DNA from: Bacteroidota bacterium
Lineage (GTDB): Bacteria; Bacteroidota; Bacteroidia; AKYH767-A; OLB10
Assembly (NCBI GenBank): GCA_016713925.1
Contig: JADJOH010000007.1
Coordinates: forward strand, 917,501 to 981,500
Length of the DNA stretch: 64,000 bases
Reading direction: 5' to 3'
Under the pieces are notes generated by a model. It was not told where the DNA came from, searched no databases, and saw only the letters and a list, made by a program, of their open reading frames with translations. This document shows, in pieces, positions 8,924 to 18,221 of this stretch; position 1 is the stretch's first letter; every line of letters begins with the position of its first letter. The translations under genes and the position numbers were made by a program.

Positions 8924-10192
8924 CTATTGCACTTCAATGAATACCTCCTCCATTTGGTCTGCGCATTTTACTTTAAGCGCATAGATTCCCGGTCCGGATA
9001 AGGGGAGGAGGGATGTTCCGTTTTTTAGTTCATGCTGCTGCTTCGCTGCCGGACTACCTTTTATAGTCAGTTCTATCATGGCTGTAGCACTCTTATTCCC
9101 TTCCATGCTTACCAACAGTTTATCAGCTGATTCCCGGAAGATGCCGATTCTTTGAACGGGTGTTTTTATTATTTTTCTCTTGTATTCCGGTCTTTTCTTT
9201 TTTGTCAGAGTAGCTGATTCAGAATTTTTATTATTCTGCATAGATACCCGAAACGGAGATGCATTTCCTGAGCTTTCAAAGCGGTAATTTTGTTTGTTGT
9301 CTTTTTGCCAAATGCGGATGTATTCAATATCAAATTTTGCAGGAAACAGCGTGCTCCCGGTGATCGCTCCTCCAATGGAACCATCTTTATTGGTCACTGC
9401 CAGATTAGCAATTAAAGCCAATGGGTCGTTGAATGTTCCCTTCCACCATGCGACAGGCAGTCCGTCCAGGTACCAGGTAATGCCTTCCTCGCGCCAGTCG
9501 ATGCTGATGGTATGGAAATTATTTTTCCAGTCTGCCGTTGTATATAAATGGGAGCCCCAGTTTTTTCTTAATAACCCTAAAAATACAGGATAGTTTTTAC
9601 AGCCCTTTTTACAATGCACATCCACATGAAAAGCACCCGCTCTGGATCCGCCCATCTCAAAAATATCGATCTCCTGATTATCTGCCCCAAACAACCAGAA
9701 TGTCGGCCATAATCCCGAGGAAACGTCAGTGCGAAAACGAATTTCAAATAATCCATAGGTGTATTTTTCTTTTGAATAAATTATCCCACTCTGATAATCA
9801 AATGTCATAAGGTTGCTGACAGTAGGTTTGTCCGGACATCGTAACAGGAAACTATCACTTTCATAAGGTATTGCTCTGGCAGTGATTTTACTTTTTCGGG
9901 CGGTGATGGACAATACCCCGCCTTGCTGTATAAGATCGTCTCCGTCAGAATAGTAATTAACATCCATGCTGCAATACAAATGCCTGGCCCATGGATAAGC
10001 AGTCATCCATTTTTCTTTGTTTAGATATTCACCGGTGAATTCATCTCCTCCTTTGTAAGCATAAATTGTTTTTTCATCTCCCTTAAATTCTATTAAAACC
10101 TGACCCTTCAAAGTGCTGATTGATGTCAATAGAAGAAAAAAGATGCTCAGTCGGTAATGGAAATAATTTCCTCTAGTGTAAACAGTGGACAT
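8924..10192 (-). CDS. Secreted glycoside hydrolase family 16 protein
   Basis: The 422-residue protein carries a signal peptide (hydrophobic core about 15-27, LKGQ cleavage). A GH16 jelly-roll domain covers about 45-295, and a 120-residue C-terminal tail is rich in lysine and beta strands. The catalytic signature EIDIFE is at 174-179 (nucleophile E174, acid/base E179), preceded by LWPTFWLFG. GH16 enzymes cut beta-1,3/1,4-glucans, laminarin, agar or carrageenan; the sequence does not decide which. The tail has no clear T9SS sorting domain (no YPNP motif). The gene is divergent from the CHAD gene. Confidence 0.87.
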   Translation of the reverse strand: MSTVYTRGNYFHYRLSIFFLLLTSISTLKGQVLIEFKGDEKTIYAYKGGDEFTGEYLNKEKWMTAYPWARHLYCSMDVNYYSDGDDLIQQGGVLSITARKSKITARAIPYESDSFLLRCPDKPTVSNLMTFDYQSGIIYSKEKYTYGLFEIRFRTDVSSGLWPTFWLFGADNQEIDIFEMGGSRAGAFHVDVHCKKGCKNYPVFLGLLRKNWGSHLYTTADWKNNFHTISIDWREEGITWYLDGLPVAWWKGTFNDPLALIANLAVTNKDGSIGGAITGSTLFPAKFDIEYIRIWQKDNKQNYRFESSGNASPFRVSMQNNKNSESATLTKKKRPEYKRKIIKTPVQRIGIFRESADKLLVSMEGNKSATAMIELTIKGSPAAKQQHELKNGTSLLPLSGPGIYALKVKCADQMEEVFIEVQ

Positions 10193-10283
10193 TTAAAATT
10201 TAAGTGTTTTATGGAACGAATATCGTAATTTCAGCGTGGATATAAAAGGTATATCGGTAAAATCACTTTTTTTCCCGTAAATA

Positions 10284-11069
10284 ATGACTAAAATTAGGTA
10301 TAAGAAAATTGAATCGTGGCAGGATGAAGCTTTACAGCAGCTAAATCTCTTTATCCACACTTCTCATCCTGAAAATTTGCACGAAGCGCGTGTGATGATG
10401 AAAAAGATTCTGGCTTCCGCTAAATTGCATTCACATATTACGGGAAAAAGAAACAGTTGTTTTAAAGAATGGAAAACCATTTCCTCATTAGCAGGGGAGG
10501 TTCGGTTAACCGGAATTATAAATAAACTATTGTTTCACTACCCATCATTGGGTGACCTGAAAATTTCTGAAAAAGTAATCGCCGGTCGAATGAGAGCGTT
10601 GCAAAAGAGATTTATAAAGTCGCGAAAATTTCTTGAAGAAAGCAGGATGGAACTATCTGCCACCATGAAAAAAATAGATACTAAAGATTTAGTGAAATTT
10701 CTGAATAATCAATTGCCAAAGTCCGTTGAATGTATAAACACTCCTCCTGAAACTACCGGTTGGCATAAATCCAGAATTCATCTAAAAAGAGTAATGTATT
10801 TATCTTCACTGTTAACCACTAAGCAATACTTCGGTTTAAAGGTCGATGTGCGTCATCCTTTCTTTGATCAACTTCAAGAGGAACTCGGACAATGGCACGA
10901 CTTGACCGACTTGCGCCAACACATAATAACCGGTAAGTTAACATCTTCTCGAAAACGGAAATTAGTACTATTAATGAATCCTATCCTTCTAAAGAAAGAA
11001 AAAAGGATTCAACGTCAATGGAAGAAGATAACGAATTCAGGACTTGTATCAGAGTTTGATGAATCGTAA
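10284..11069 (+). CDS. CHAD domain-containing protein
   Basis: This is a helical, very basic 261-residue protein. The CHAD pattern of conserved His/Arg/Lys on helices is seen in HEARVMMKKI (about residue 33), WHKSRIHLKRVMY (about 165) and LQEELGQWHDLTDL (about 200). CHAD domains bind inorganic polyphosphate, which fits the high lysine/arginine content. Its 3' end overlaps the convergent T9SS gene by 21 bases. The C-terminal third is very lysine-rich (RKRKLVLLMNPILLKKEKR). Confidence 0.8.
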   Translation: MTKIRYKKIESWQDEALQQLNLFIHTSHPENLHEARVMMKKILASAKLHSHITGKRNSCFKEWKTISSLAGEVRLTGIINKLLFHYPSLGDLKISEKVIAGRMRALQKRFIKSRKFLEESRMELSATMKKIDTKDLVKFLNNQLPKSVECINTPPETTGWHKSRIHLKRVMYLSSLLTTKQYFGLKVDVRHPFFDQLQEELGQWHDLTDLRQHIITGKLTSSRKRKLVLLMNPILLKKEKRIQRQWKKITNSGLVSEFDES

Positions 11070-13658
11070 TACCGCCGGCTTATTTCCATCAATGATCACC
11101 TGATACATCCCTTGAGGATAACTTTCAACATTCAATTGAATAGCTGTCGCATCTCCAGGAGTAATCACATCAATAATTCTTCCGGTTATATCTGTAATGG
11201 TCATTTTGTTAATCGCTCGACTGTCTTTTGAAGTGATGCGAATGATGTCTTTTGATGGGTTGGGGTACAAAAGATAATTTGAGGCAGATAACTGCTCTGA
11301 AATTCCACTGCAGTTGATCACCAGTACATCCGTAATCGGAGAGGTGAGATCACATATACCATCGCTTACATTAACTGTATAATTCCCTGTGGAATCAACG
11401 AATAGGGTATCGGCATTTGCTCCGTTGATAAGTACTCCATCTTTATACCATTGGTATACCCAGTTCGCTCCTGTAAATGCATACAAGGTGACAGAACTTC
11501 CTGCACAAAAGGCTGTGGGTCCTCCGGCAACGATATAGGCATCAGGAGATGTTCGAACTTCAATAGGAATAGAATTGAGCGGACTCCACATAGGGGGATT
11601 GGTAGAAAAAATTCTAATCCTGTAATCTGTTCCATCAATGAGTCCGTTGGGTACGTTGATAGGAACGGGTGTTGTTCCTGTTGCAGTAACAGATCCTAGT
11701 GTTGTCGGATAGATAAACTCACCGAATTCATCGGATAATTCGATACGAAATTGATTGCCGGGATTCCAGTTGCCATTTGCATTGATGGCAAGCGTGTAGC
11801 CATTGTCTGTACAAAAAGTATTTGTCGGTAAACTCAATTGCATATCATTTTTCCTTGCAAGAATAGTGGAGAGACCATCTCCAACAGCCAGTGCATTGTT
11901 GCCAACTAGAAAATCTATGTCGTATAATGGGGCTTTACTTGGATTGATTTCTTTTCCCCATACACTTCCTCCATTAGCGGTTCTGTAAATTTCATTGCCG
12001 GCGAAGAACCATCCGTTCAACGGATCCGTAAATTTTATGCAATTGATCGGATCATTTCCATTCGTTTGCAATTCGAGTGACCAGTTGATTCCTCCATCTA
12101 CTGTCGAATAAATTTCTCCGATACTGGTTCCCGTAAATCCGGTCATGCTATTGCTGAAATACATCGCTGTATTATCTGTAGCCCCTCCATTGTTGACTAA
12201 ATTCCAGCTTAAACCATTGTCGTAGGTAGTAACAAGATAAGGTTGGTTGGTGGAGATGATGAGTGTGTCGGTTCCAAAGCTTTGTATGAGTTTAAAGTCA
12301 TATCCTAATCCTGTAAATGAATTGGGAACATCCGTCCAGGTATCACCATTGTTAGTGGAAAAGGCAATTTTTGCATTCGCTCCGCAGACATAAATTTTAT
12401 TACCGGAAGTCTTATGAAGGTTATATAAATTTTCACCGATACCGCTAAAAATAAAATTCCAGTTTGCCCCTCCATCAATAGTTTTTACAATGGTTCCGCT
12501 GGAGCCCACTGCTAATCCTGTTGTGGCATTTACAAAAAGAATATCATGTAAGTCTTCACCACCTGCATTGCTAGCCTGTGGTGTCCAGGTCACTCCACTG
12601 TTGGTGGTGTGTAAAATCGTTCCGGAAACTCCAGCAGCAAAAGCTTCGGTAGATGATAGGGTTTCAATACCATTTAATCTGGTTTCAGAAACACGTGAGG
12701 AGAGTTCATTCCATGCTGTTCCTCCATTCGTTGATTTTAGTAACGATCCATTCGTTCCTGCAACGATGAAGTTATTCGCTGTGTTTGCCGACACATCCAG
12801 CGCATTGAACCAGTCATTGGATAAATAGTTATTCCAGTTAGCCCCTCCATCTGAAGTGAAAAATATATTGCCGGCCTCACTGCCCACCACACCATTGTTG
12901 AGATTGACAAAGTCGATGCTAAGGAGGTTGGTACCCGCGGTTTGTGCAGGATTCCCAATGGGCGTAAAGGTTACCCCGGCATCTGTGGATTGAAAAATTT
13001 GTGCTGCTGAGGCGATGTAAATATTCTGTCCGGAAGGCATGCTGAGGTCAATAAATTCGACCGCACTTGCTATTCCTACAAAACTCCAGGTATTACCATA
13101 ATCTGTTGTGCGCATGGATAAAGCACCTGTACCTACGAGCATTCCATTGCCATTTGCTGTCAATGCAATATCATTAATATCTCCGGGTGTATTGGGTAAT
13201 ATTTGCTGCCAGGATAGTCCACCGTCAGTGGTCTTAAATAATTGACCCATTGAACTTCCGTTTTTCAAAGCAACAACTCCGCTATCTGCATCCACCATAG
13301 ATAATGCACTAATGATATAGGATGGAAAACGATAGCGGATACTCCATGATGTTCCGCTGTTAGAGGAATAATATAAATCACTACCGGCTGCCATAAATCC
13401 ATTCAAACTATCGGTGAACTGCAATTCGGTGATGTCATCAATATGTCCGGGATATTGCAATGCCCAGGAACTGCCCCCATTAGTGGTTTTAATCAATGCG
13501 CCTTTATCTCCGGCAGCCCATCCTGTAGAAGTATTTAAAAAACTCAGTTTGTTGATGTTATTTCCCTGGGGAGAGGGATGAAGCCAACTCCATTGTGCTT
13601 TCGCGTTAACAGAAACCATCAGCAGTAGAAGTAGGGCAGCGAAATGTTCTTTTTTCAT
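11049..13658 (-). CDS. T9SS-exported protein with YCF48/BNR-type propeller repeats
   Basis: The 869-residue protein begins with a signal peptide ending in AKAQ. About 600 residues of repeats follow with the phrases TTDGGxxW, TTNGGxxW and GxxGxIxxT, characteristic of YCF48/sialidase-like propeller blades. An Ig-like segment then contains CAGSSVTLYAF and YQWYKDGVLINGA. The last 75 residues, starting LYPNPSKDIIRI and ending FIKL, are a type A T9SS sorting domain. The protein is predicted to be secreted or attached to the cell surface. No catalytic site is recognisable. Confidence 0.88.
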   Translation of the reverse strand: MKKEHFAALLLLLMVSVNAKAQWSWLHPSPQGNNINKLSFLNTSTGWAAGDKGALIKTTNGGSSWALQYPGHIDDITELQFTDSLNGFMAAGSDLYYSSNSGTSWSIRYRFPSYIISALSMVDADSGVVALKNGSSMGQLFKTTDGGLSWQQILPNTPGDINDIALTANGNGMLVGTGALSMRTTDYGNTWSFVGIASAVEFIDLSMPSGQNIYIASAAQIFQSTDAGVTFTPIGNPAQTAGTNLLSIDFVNLNNGVVGSEAGNIFFTSDGGANWNNYLSNDWFNALDVSANTANNFIVAGTNGSLLKSTNGGTAWNELSSRVSETRLNGIETLSSTEAFAAGVSGTILHTTNSGVTWTPQASNAGGEDLHDILFVNATTGLAVGSSGTIVKTIDGGANWNFIFSGIGENLYNLHKTSGNKIYVCGANAKIAFSTNNGDTWTDVPNSFTGLGYDFKLIQSFGTDTLIISTNQPYLVTTYDNGLSWNLVNNGGATDNTAMYFSNSMTGFTGTSIGEIYSTVDGGINWSLELQTNGNDPINCIKFTDPLNGWFFAGNEIYRTANGGSVWGKEINPSKAPLYDIDFLVGNNALAVGDGLSTILARKNDMQLSLPTNTFCTDNGYTLAINANGNWNPGNQFRIELSDEFGEFIYPTTLGSVTATGTTPVPINVPNGLIDGTDYRIRIFSTNPPMWSPLNSIPIEVRTSPDAYIVAGGPTAFCAGSSVTLYAFTGANWVYQWYKDGVLINGANADTLFVDSTGNYTVNVSDGICDLTSPITDVLVINCSGISEQLSASNYLLYPNPSKDIIRITSKDSRAINKMTITDITGRIIDVITPGDATAIQLNVESYPQGMYQVIIDGNKPAVLRFIKL

Positions 13659-13732
13659 GGTAATACGTTGAGCATGTTTTTACGAAAGTAAGGGAAAAAG
13701 GTTCTATAGTGGATAAATACAAAGTAAAATTA

Positions 13733-14152
13733 TCATTTATGCATTGTATAATTAAACCGTAGACGATTTGTTTTTCCACTGGTCACTTCCTGTATCTGTA
13801 AGCGAAGGGAATCAATAAGAATAATTTTGAAAGAACGAATGTCAATATAGGACGAAAGCAGTGAGGAAGGGTCGTAGATGAATTGAAGTGTACTGTCATT
13901 GATTTCCCAACTGCCCTTTGCCCGGATTTTTTCCAGAGCGAGTACATACGAGAATCTTTTTCCATTTGAATCTTCTGTCAATTTCATGAAATCATTTTCA
14001 CCAACTCTCTTCACCGGAGACCCTGCTGAATCAATAATGCTGATGTATTTCCATGTTTTGCAGAGGGAAATGCTCTGCTGTGAAAATGTGGGGACGGAAA
14101 TAAAAAGGAATTGGATAAAAAGAAAAAATACCTTTTGCTGATAGGATCGCAA
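13733..14152 (-). CDS. Small secreted protein of unknown function
   Basis: From a TTG at 14152 the frame gives 139 residues beginning MRSYQQKVFFLFIQF, a signal peptide with cleavage after SVPTFSQ. Longer in-frame starts (up to 14239) would lie inside the upstream nuclease gene and put 29 charged residues before the signal, so I prefer the TTG just after that gene's stop. The mature part (KTWKYISIIDSAGSPVKR, later SFKIILIDSLRLQI) resembles small lipocalin-like Bacteroidota proteins, but I cannot name a family. It probably shares transcription with the etf/nuclease genes. Confidence 0.55.
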   Translation of the reverse strand: MRSYQQKVFFLFIQFLFISVPTFSQQSISLCKTWKYISIIDSAGSPVKRVGENDFMKLTEDSNGKRFSYVLALEKIRAKGSWEINDSTLQFIYDPSSLLSSYIDIRSFKIILIDSLRLQIQEVTSGKTNRLRFNYTMHK

Positions 14153-14162
14153 TGCAGTAGTT

Positions 14163-14786
14163 TTATTGTTCCGAAGATTTCTTCCGTTTGCTAAGCTCAT
14201 CTCTGATTTTAGAGGCAGTTTCATAGGCTTCTTCATCAATGGCTTTCATTAAAAGCTCTTTTAACTCTTCAACAGATAAAGAGGTGTAATCATTGGCCAC
14301 TTCCGTGACTTTCGTGGCTGCACTTTTCTTAGGTAAACTTTTAGGTTTTTCTTCTTCTGTTGCACCTTCTGTTTCATCAAGGACCATTCCTGCTGAAGAG
14401 AGAATGAATTCAAAAGAATATATCGGACAGTTGAATCGTACAGCCATTGCAATCGCGTCGGAAGTGCGGGCATCAATCTCCTTACTTTCACCTTCTTTGT
14501 TGGTACATATCAATTTGGAATAAAAAATACCTTCTTTTAAATTGTAAATTATAATCTCATCAATATGAATATCGAATTCGATAGCGAAATTTTTAAATAA
14601 ATCATGTGTTAACGGCCGACTGGGCTGCATGTTTTCCAACTCGACAGCAATGGCTTGCGCTTCAAATCCTCCAATTATAATAGGGAGTCGGCGCTTACCT
14701 TCCTCTTCGCCAAGTATAAGTGCATATGCTCCGCTTTGTGTTTGACTAAAGGAGAGCCCTATGATTTCAAGTTTAATTTTTTTCAT
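14163..14786 (-). CDS. Bifunctional nuclease (BFN/DUF151) with C-terminal UVR motif
   Basis: The 207-residue protein has two parts. Residues 1-130 are the BFN domain, with the characteristic LPIIIGGFEAQAIAVELE and DARTSDAIAMAVR segments. Residues 165-200 form a UvrB/UvrC motif (LSVEELKELLMKAIDEEAYETASKIRDEL), joined by a KKSAATK linker. BFN proteins are described with DNase and RNase activity, and the UVR motif mediates protein contacts. It lies 26 bases downstream of etfA on the same strand and may be cotranscribed with it. Confidence 0.88.
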   Translation of the reverse strand: MKKIKLEIIGLSFSQTQSGAYALILGEEEGKRRLPIIIGGFEAQAIAVELENMQPSRPLTHDLFKNFAIEFDIHIDEIIIYNLKEGIFYSKLICTNKEGESKEIDARTSDAIAMAVRFNCPIYSFEFILSSAGMVLDETEGATEEEKPKSLPKKSAATKVTEVANDYTSLSVEELKELLMKAIDEEAYETASKIRDELSKRKKSSEQ

Positions 14787-14812
14787 AAACTGCTATGTGA
14801 AGATAAATAAAA

Positions 14813-15790
14813 TCAGGCATGTGCCGATTTGAATTCCTTCACCGCTTCAATTAATCGGGGAATCACTTCAAAAGCATCACCAACGATACCATAATCAGCC
14901 GCTTTAAAAAAGGGTGCTTCAGGATCCTTGTTGATAACTACAATAGTTTTTGATGCACTGACACCGGCAAGATGTTGAATAGCACCCGATATACCGATAG
15001 CGATATAAAGATTAGGACTTACGGCAATGCCGGTTTGTCCAACGTGTTCACTATGTGGGCGCCAATGTGCATCACTGACCGGCTTTGAACAGGCTGTGGC
15101 TGCTCCCAGTAGTTCAGCTAATTCTTCAATCATCCCCCAGTTTTCAGGACCTTTTAAACCTCTGCCACCGGAAACAACAATTTCTGCTTCAGGGAGCGAT
15201 ACTTTATCTGCTGCTCTGACAATTTCTTTGACCATGGTCCGGAAATCACTCTCCTTTATCACAGGAGCAAAGGTCTCTATCACCACAGGCTTGGTGTCTT
15301 CTACCACTTTATAGGAGTTGGGTACCAGACTAATGACTTTATTCGTACTTGTCAGGCTAACATCCGCAAATGCCTTTCCGGAGAATGCCCCTTTTCTGAC
15401 AGTAAAACTACCATTGAAAGAAGGTAAGCTGATCGCACCATCCACAAAGCCGGCATCCATCTTCACAGCAATTCGTGGTGCTAATCCTTTTCCGCTAAAA
15501 GAAGCAGATAATACTATAGTATCCGCAGCACTTGCCTTCGCACCTTCAGCGATGATGGAGGCATAAGCCTGGTTAACAAATAATTTCAATTGATCTCCCG
15601 TAACGGAAAGCACTTTGTCAACACCGTATTTAGCTAATTTCTCCAGTTCAGCATTTTCAACATTGCCGATTGAAATAGCCACCAGATTTGTCTTTAGTTC
15701 TTTGGCAATCACATTGGCATAACTAATCAATTCAAAAGTGGATTTCTTGAATTTTCCACCTGTATTTTCTGCGTATATTAAAACTGACAT
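14813..15790 (-). CDS. etfA: Electron transfer flavoprotein subunit alpha
   Basis: This 325-residue ETF alpha subunit (FixB family) carries FAD and passes electrons from acyl-CoA and other dehydrogenases to the quinone pool. The N-terminal domain begins MSVLIYAENTGGKFKKS. The C-terminal FAD domain shows VSGGRGLKGPENW, HSEHVGQTG, AIGISGAIQHLAG and INKDPEAPFF in the usual order. It lies 30 bases downstream of etfB, the standard order, and length is normal. Confidence 0.95.
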   Translation of the reverse strand: MSVLIYAENTGGKFKKSTFELISYANVIAKELKTNLVAISIGNVENAELEKLAKYGVDKVLSVTGDQLKLFVNQAYASIIAEGAKASAADTIVLSASFSGKGLAPRIAVKMDAGFVDGAISLPSFNGSFTVRKGAFSGKAFADVSLTSTNKVISLVPNSYKVVEDTKPVVIETFAPVIKESDFRTMVKEIVRAADKVSLPEAEIVVSGGRGLKGPENWGMIEELAELLGAATACSKPVSDAHWRPHSEHVGQTGIAVSPNLYIAIGISGAIQHLAGVSASKTIVVINKDPEAPFFKAADYGIVGDAFEVIPRLIEAVKEFKSAHA

Positions 15791-15820
15791 CTTATTAATT
15801 TTTGGAGGTAATTGATAGAA

Positions 15821-16557
15821 TTAAATCGCTTTGGCTTCGCCATGCAATAAATCCACTAATTTATTGACTTCATCAGCAGCAACAAGCTTTACCTGACCCC
15901 TGCTTTGAGGCTTATCAAACTTAATAATTTGTTGCAACTGCGGAATATCAACAGGTTCAACAACGGTTAAGGGTTTTGTACGGGCACTCATGATACCACG
16001 CATGTTAGGAATTCTGGGTTCGGCCATTCCTTCTGTGGCACTTGCTACCAATGGAAGCGGGCAAGTTAACACTTCTTTACCACCTTCAATTTCACGTTCC
16101 AGTGTTGCTGTTGTACCATCAATAACCAGTGATTTTACGATGCAAACGGCAGGTAAGTCGAGTTTCTCCCCAACATGGACGCCACCTGTGAGCCATTATA
16201 ATCGATGGATTCTCTACCTGTAAGGATCAAATCAAAGCCCTTATCTTTTGCATAAGCAGCAATCTGACCGGCAACAAAGTAGGCATCACGGGGTGTAGCA
16301 TTGATCCGGACCGCATCGGTAGCCCCAATAGCAAGCGCTTTACGAATGGTAGGTTCGGTACTTGCATCTCCAATATTGATTACGGTAACTGTACCAGCCT
16401 GTGATTCAGTCAATTCTAAAGCCCGTGTCAATGCAATTTCATCATATGGATTAATGATAAACTGTACTCCGGCCGGATTAAAAGACTTCAGATCATCACT
16501 GAAGGTTATTTTAGTGGTTGTATCAGGAACATTACTGATGCAGACGAGTATTTTCAT
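15821..16557 (-). pseudogene. etfB: Electron transfer flavoprotein subunit beta, interrupted by a one-base frameshift
   Basis: The first 140 codons (16557 to 16135) give the FixA N-terminus MKILVCISNVPDTTTKI with GRESIDYNGSQVASMLG, then run out of frame to a stop. The C-terminal part in a second frame reads VLTCPLPLVASATEGMAEPR and ends at 15821. Adding one G to the four-base run at 16168-16171 restores GEKLDLPAVCIVKSLVIDGT and a continuous 245-residue protein, the normal length. EtfB binds AMP and pairs with EtfA. A single-base loss in a homopolymer of a core gene next to an intact etfA suggests sequence error rather than decay. Confidence 0.85.
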
Positions 16558-16582
16558 GTTTTCAGAAATTATTAAGAAAGTG

Positions 16583-16613
16583 CAAACCTACTTAGAACGG
16601 GGCAATTTGCCAA
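16583..16613 (-). promoter_or_regulatory. Promoter of the etfB-etfA operon
   Basis: On the reverse strand a TTG (16613-16611) precedes TAGGTTTG (16590-16583) by 20 bases. The etfB ATG lies 25 bases further downstream. Confidence 0.5.
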
Positions 16614-16663
16614 TATGATTTTGCAGGTTTGCTTACATTAATCATGTAATGGGCTATATATTA

Positions 16664-16691
16664 TTGTCTTTGTACTTATGACGTATTTTTG
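16664..16691 (+). promoter_or_regulatory. Promoter of the small TPR-like gene
   Basis: A TTG at 16664-16666 and TATTTTTG at 16684-16691 with 17 bases between fit the -33/-7 pattern. The ATG follows after 14 bases. The element is divergent from the etf promoter. Confidence 0.5.
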
Positions 16692-16705
16692 TCAAAACTA
16701 TTGGA

Positions 16706-17023
16706 ATGAATCCTGAAAGAGTTCAGCAAATTAGGGCAATGATGGCGGAGGATCCCGGTGATCCCTTTTGCAAATACGCATTGGCTCTCGAATATGGGAG
16801 TGATGAAACAATGAAAGACAAGGCTTTAGAGCTGTTAAAGGAATTGATTCTTCAACATCCTGCTTATTTACCTGCTTATTATCAATTGGCCCTTCATCTG
16901 CGTGCTAAGGGGGAAATAGCAGCTTCCGGAAAAGTAGTCCAGGCAGGGATGGAACTGGCCAAAGCACAAAATAATAAGCATACTTTTGCGGAACTTGAAT
17001 TTCTGCTCGAGGAATTGGAGTGA
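16706..17023 (+). CDS. Small tetratricopeptide-like protein
   Basis: This 105-residue soluble protein is made of two to three helical hairpins. Segments such as DPFCKYALALEYGSD, KALELLKELILQHPAYLPAY and YQLALHLRAKGE carry the TPR spacing of small and large hydrophobic residues. There is no signal peptide. Small TPR proteins of this kind act as interaction modules; no partner is evident. It has its own promoter and lies upstream of pdhB on the same strand, which has a separate promoter. Confidence 0.75.
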   Translation: MNPERVQQIRAMMAEDPGDPFCKYALALEYGSDETMKDKALELLKELILQHPAYLPAYYQLALHLRAKGEIAASGKVVQAGMELAKAQNNKHTFAELEFLLEELE

Positions 17024-17148
17024 TTGTAATCTGCTGATATTTAGATCGTAAAATCGGTTTTTTACTTTAATATTCCGGCTATTTTTTCAAAATCAAAATT
17101 TCAGACCCGACATGAAGGTTGTCGCGCATTTTCGGTTCATGAAAAGCA

Positions 17149-17156
17149 TATTTTTG
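17149..17156 (+). promoter_or_regulatory. -7 promoter element of pdhB
   Basis: A TATTTTTG element lies 22 bases before the pdhB ATG. Confidence 0.5.
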
Positions 17157-17178
17157 TCAAACAAACCAACGCAAAACA

Positions 17179-18162
17179 ATGAGAGAAATTCAGTTTAGAG
17201 AAGCATTAAGAGAAGCTATGGCTGAGGAAATGAGGAACGACGAACGTGTTTTCCTCATGGGAGAAGAAGTGGCTGAATACAACGGCGCTTATAAAGTGAG
17301 TCAGGGGATGCTGGATGAATTTGGTCCGAAAAGAATTATCGATACGCCCATCGCTGAACTCGGTTTTGCGGGTATTGGAGTAGGGGCAGCTATGAATGGT
17401 CTGCGTCCGATTATTGAATTCATGACTTTTAATTTTTCGTTGGTAGCCATCGATCAGGTGATCAATTCTGCAGCGAAAATGATGAGTATGAGTGGTGGTC
17501 ATTTTAATGTTCCGATTGTGTTCAGAGGTCCTACCGGTTCTGCAGGAATGTTAAGCTCTCAACATAGTCAGGCCTTTGAAAATTGGTATGCGAACTGTCC
17601 CGGACTTAAAGTCGTGGTTCCGTCAAATCCCGCTGATGCGAAAGGTTTATTAAAGACTGCCATACGTGATAATGACCCTGTGATTTTTATGGAGTCGGAG
17701 CAGATGTATGGAGATAAGGGCATGGTACCCGAAGGGGAATACCTGATGCCGATTGGCGTGGCTGATGTGAAGCGGGAAGGCAAGGATGTCACCATCGTCT
17801 CCTTCGGTAAAATGATGAAAGTGGCTTTGAAGGCTGCTGAAGAACTGGAGAAGGAAAATATTAGCGCAGAAGTAATCGATCTTCGTTCTGTTCGCCCGAT
17901 CGATTATCCCACTGTTGTGAATTCCGTGAAAAGGACAAACCGCCTGGTGATTGTAGAGGAGAGCTGGCCACTGGCTTCAATAGCCTCAGAAGTAAGTTTC
18001 AAAGTTCAGAAAGATGCTTTCGATTATCTTGATGCACCGATTCTTCGGGTAATGGGTGGGGACGTACCCCTGCCGTATGCACCGACTTTAATCGAAGCCT
18101 TCCTGCCAAATCCGGCACGGGTGATTAAGGCGGTGAAAGAAGTGATGTATCTGACGGTTTAA
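17179..18162 (+). CDS. pdhB: Pyruvate dehydrogenase E1 component, beta subunit
   Basis: This 327-residue protein is the beta chain of the thiamine-diphosphate E1 enzyme that feeds pyruvate into acetyl-CoA. It shows the family landmarks MGEEVAEYNGAYKVSQG, DTPIAELGFAGIGVGAAMNG, FRGPTGSAGMLSSQHSQ and the C-terminal transketolase-like domain with DLRSVRPIDYPT and VEESWPLASIASEV. Length is normal. The alpha subunit and E2 are not adjacent, as is common in Bacteroidota. Related 2-oxoacid dehydrogenase beta chains are close, but the overall wording fits the pyruvate enzyme best. Confidence 0.93.
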   Translation: MREIQFREALREAMAEEMRNDERVFLMGEEVAEYNGAYKVSQGMLDEFGPKRIIDTPIAELGFAGIGVGAAMNGLRPIIEFMTFNFSLVAIDQVINSAAKMMSMSGGHFNVPIVFRGPTGSAGMLSSQHSQAFENWYANCPGLKVVVPSNPADAKGLLKTAIRDNDPVIFMESEQMYGDKGMVPEGEYLMPIGVADVKREGKDVTIVSFGKMMKVALKAAEELEKENISAEVIDLRSVRPIDYPTVVNSVKRTNRLVIVEESWPLASIASEVSFKVQKDAFDYLDAPILRVMGGDVPLPYAPTLIEAFLPNPARVIKAVKEVMYLTV

Positions 18163-18221
18163 CACCATCCATCCCGGTAATTCTTTTTACGGATTGCCTA
18201 TAATTAGTTATCTTAGACGGT

